NCBI GenBank assembly: GCA_017382555.1
Contig: JAFOAB010000261.1
Coordinates: forward strand, 1 to 6,403
Reading direction: 5' to 3'
Length of the DNA stretch: 6,403 nt
Origin: Clostridia bacterium
GTDB lineage: Bacteria > Bacillota > Clostridia > Oscillospirales > CAG-272
The notes beneath the pieces were generated by a model, which did not search any database, was not told the DNA's origin, and saw only the letters and a list, made by a program, of their open reading frames with translations. Shown here piece after piece: positions 5,319-6,403 of this stretch. Numbering within the stretch: position 1 is the first letter of the stretch; each line of letters starts with the position of its first letter. A program made the translations under genes and the position numbers.

Positions 5319-6248
5319 GTGTCCGGGGGTGATGGTACGGTAAGCTACTTACAGCCTGCCGCAATATCGGCGGCTTATAAATATTTGCCCCAAGGGGCGC
5401 TTTTTTCGATAACGGAGGCGGTACGTGAGGGTGATATACGCGAGTCGGAGATAACCGAGCTGCGATTGCGGCTTAATATGCAGCTCTCGCTTTCAGTTGA
5501 CAGAGCAAACGTGCGCGTTGCATTTGTGTGCAGAAAAACGGAAATGGAGTATGTGGCAAATAAGCTGTACGGCGGATGCGCATACGCGTACGAGCATCAT
5601 TTGCGGGAGGGGTATATTCCGCTTGAGGGGGGTATGCGCGTTGCCGTTAATACCGCGGTAAGATATACGGACGGCAAGCTCCGCCGTGAGCCGGTGCCGT
5701 ATTCCGTGGTGTTCCGTATTCCAAAGCACACGGAGGGGCAAAGCGAGGTGCTTGCGCGCTTAATAACGGATAAGCCCGGTGGGATGCTCGTTTTTTCACC
5801 TCCTGCGGTCGGCAAGACTACAGTACTGCGCGATCTTATCATTGCGCTTTCGGGGACGGAGCATTCCATGCGCGTTGCGGTTATTGATTGCAGATGCGAG
5901 ATAGACGACGGGCTTTTCCCCGAATGCTGTCTTGCCGATATAGTGTCCGGCTGTGGACGTGCGGAGGGGATGGAATGGGCGTTGCGCACGCTCTCCCCGC
6001 AGATAATTGCGGTGGACGAGCTTGCGGCTGACGATGTGCCCGTTGTCACCGCGGCGGCGCTGTGCGGTGTGCCTGTAATTGCAACGGCACACGCAGGAAG
6101 CTTTGAGGAGATGCTTGCAAGGCGGGAAATACGCGATGCGTTTTCCTGTGGTGCGTTTTCTTATCTTGTGGGACTTACGCGCAAGCGCGCGGAGGCTCCG
6201 CGCTTTGAGATAAGAGGATATTCGGAGGGGAGGTGGAGTGTGTGCTGA
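5319..6248 (+). CDS. spoIIIAA: Stage III sporulation protein AA, SpoIIIAA (AAA+ ATPase)
   Basis: SpoIIIAA is the cytoplasmic ATPase of the SpoIIIA-SpoIIQ channel, made in the mother cell and needed for late forespore gene expression. It resembles secretion ATPases. The 309-aa product is of normal length (B. subtilis about 307). Visible motifs are ELRLRLNMQL (47-56), the GYIPLEGGMRVAV region (98-110), Walker A SPPAVGKTT (160-168), IDCRCE (189-194) where relatives have a DER(S/G)E pattern, Walker B IIAVDE (229-234), and TAHAGS (256-261). The GTG at 5319 follows an in-frame stop directly (TGA at 5316), so no earlier start is possible. The nearest purine-rich site, AAGGGG (5300-5305), is rather far, at 13 bases. 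SigE control is expected from the family, but I find no convincing SigE promoter between 5229 and 5318. It overlaps spoIIIAB by 7 bp. Confidence 0.95.
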   Translation: MSGGDGTVSYLQPAAISAAYKYLPQGALFSITEAVREGDIRESEITELRLRLNMQLSLSVDRANVRVAFVCRKTEMEYVANKLYGGCAYAYEHHLREGYIPLEGGMRVAVNTAVRYTDGKLRREPVPYSVVFRIPKHTEGQSEVLARLITDKPGGMLVFSPPAVGKTTVLRDLIIALSGTEHSMRVAVIDCRCEIDDGLFPECCLADIVSGCGRAEGMEWALRTLSPQIIAVDELAADDVPVVTAAALCGVPVIATAHAGSFEEMLARREIRDAFSCGAFSYLVGLTRKRAEAPRFEIRGYSEGRWSVC

Positions 6249-6403
6249 GGCTTGTAGGGGCGGCTGTAACCGTTCTGTCCGCGCTTTTTTACTCTTTCTC
6301 CAAAAATTCCGCCGTCAATGCGCGGATCAATAAATGTAAGGCCCTGCTTGCCTTTCTTGCGGAGTGCAGGCGCGATCTTGAGTGCCATTCACTGCCGATA
6401 GCG
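6242..6403 (+). CDS. spoIIIAB: Stage III sporulation protein AB, SpoIIIAB (N-terminal part, cut by window end)
   Basis: Only the first 54 codons are present, and the frame is open to the last base. The translation begins MLRLVGAAVTVLSALFYSFS, one N-terminal membrane helix. A cytoplasmic helical stretch follows (ARINKCKALLAFLAECRRDLEC), ending in HSLPIA. This matches the SpoIIIAB pattern of an N-terminal anchor, a run of leucines and a conserved segment near a Pro-Leu site; the fold is related to the GspF-type platform of type II secretion. The GTG start follows GGAGG (6229-6233) at eight bases and overlaps the spoIIIAA stop by 7 bp, as is common in spoIIIA operons. The order spoIIIAA-spoIIIAB supports the call more than the short sequence alone. 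Confidence 0.85.
   Translation, partial: MLRLVGAAVTVLSALFYSFSKNSAVNARINKCKALLAFLAECRRDLECHSLPIA

Overview
The window reads as a chromosomal segment of an anaerobic, spore-forming Bacillota bacterium of the class Clostridia, probably an uncultured gut-type lineage. Three things support this: the start of a spoIIIA sporulation operon, a clostridial-type 2[4Fe-4S] ferredoxin, and a holB–ricT–(yabA)–trmN6–(yazA)–rsmI gene order like the one next to tmk/yaaQ in Bacillus subtilis. The taxonomic call is inference from gene content. No rRNA or tRNA gene is present.

Layout from left to right. Positions 1-59 hold nothing I can assign. Positions 60-105 form a perfect 21-bp hairpin. Positions 107-317 are an array of short hairpins with different stems, separated by a conserved 10-base linker (GATGATATAC or its complement). 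The linker changes orientation in the middle of the array. Positions 329-5204 are minus-strand genes, read right to left: holB (DNA polymerase III delta'), ricT (PSP1/YaaT family), a 57-aa ferredoxin too short for a routine ORF scan, trmN6-like methyltransferase, rsmI, and an unrecognised six-helix membrane protein. Positions 5319-6403 are plus-strand spoIIIAA and the start of spoIIIAB, which runs off the window.

Transcription appears to be divided as follows. A promoter at 5232-5260 drives holB-ricT. A second promoter at 3006-3033 drives the ferredoxin. An imperfect hairpin at 2735-2783 partly separates the ferredoxin from trmN6-rsmI-membrane protein, which are tightly packed (9-bp gap, then 8-bp overlap). 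The hairpin array lies beyond the end of this minus-strand block.

Functionally the block combines replication (clamp loader delta'), RNA processing control (RicT), tRNA and 16S rRNA methylation, and a small electron carrier. The divergent spoIIIA genes build the mother-cell part of the forespore feeding channel.

The main points for a second look are the hairpin array with its internal flip, the ferredoxin beside ricT where yabA would be expected, the holB start (GTG at 5204) and its degenerate nucleotide-binding loop, and Cys substitutions in SpoIIIAA. I found no CRISPR array, defence system or insertion sequence.
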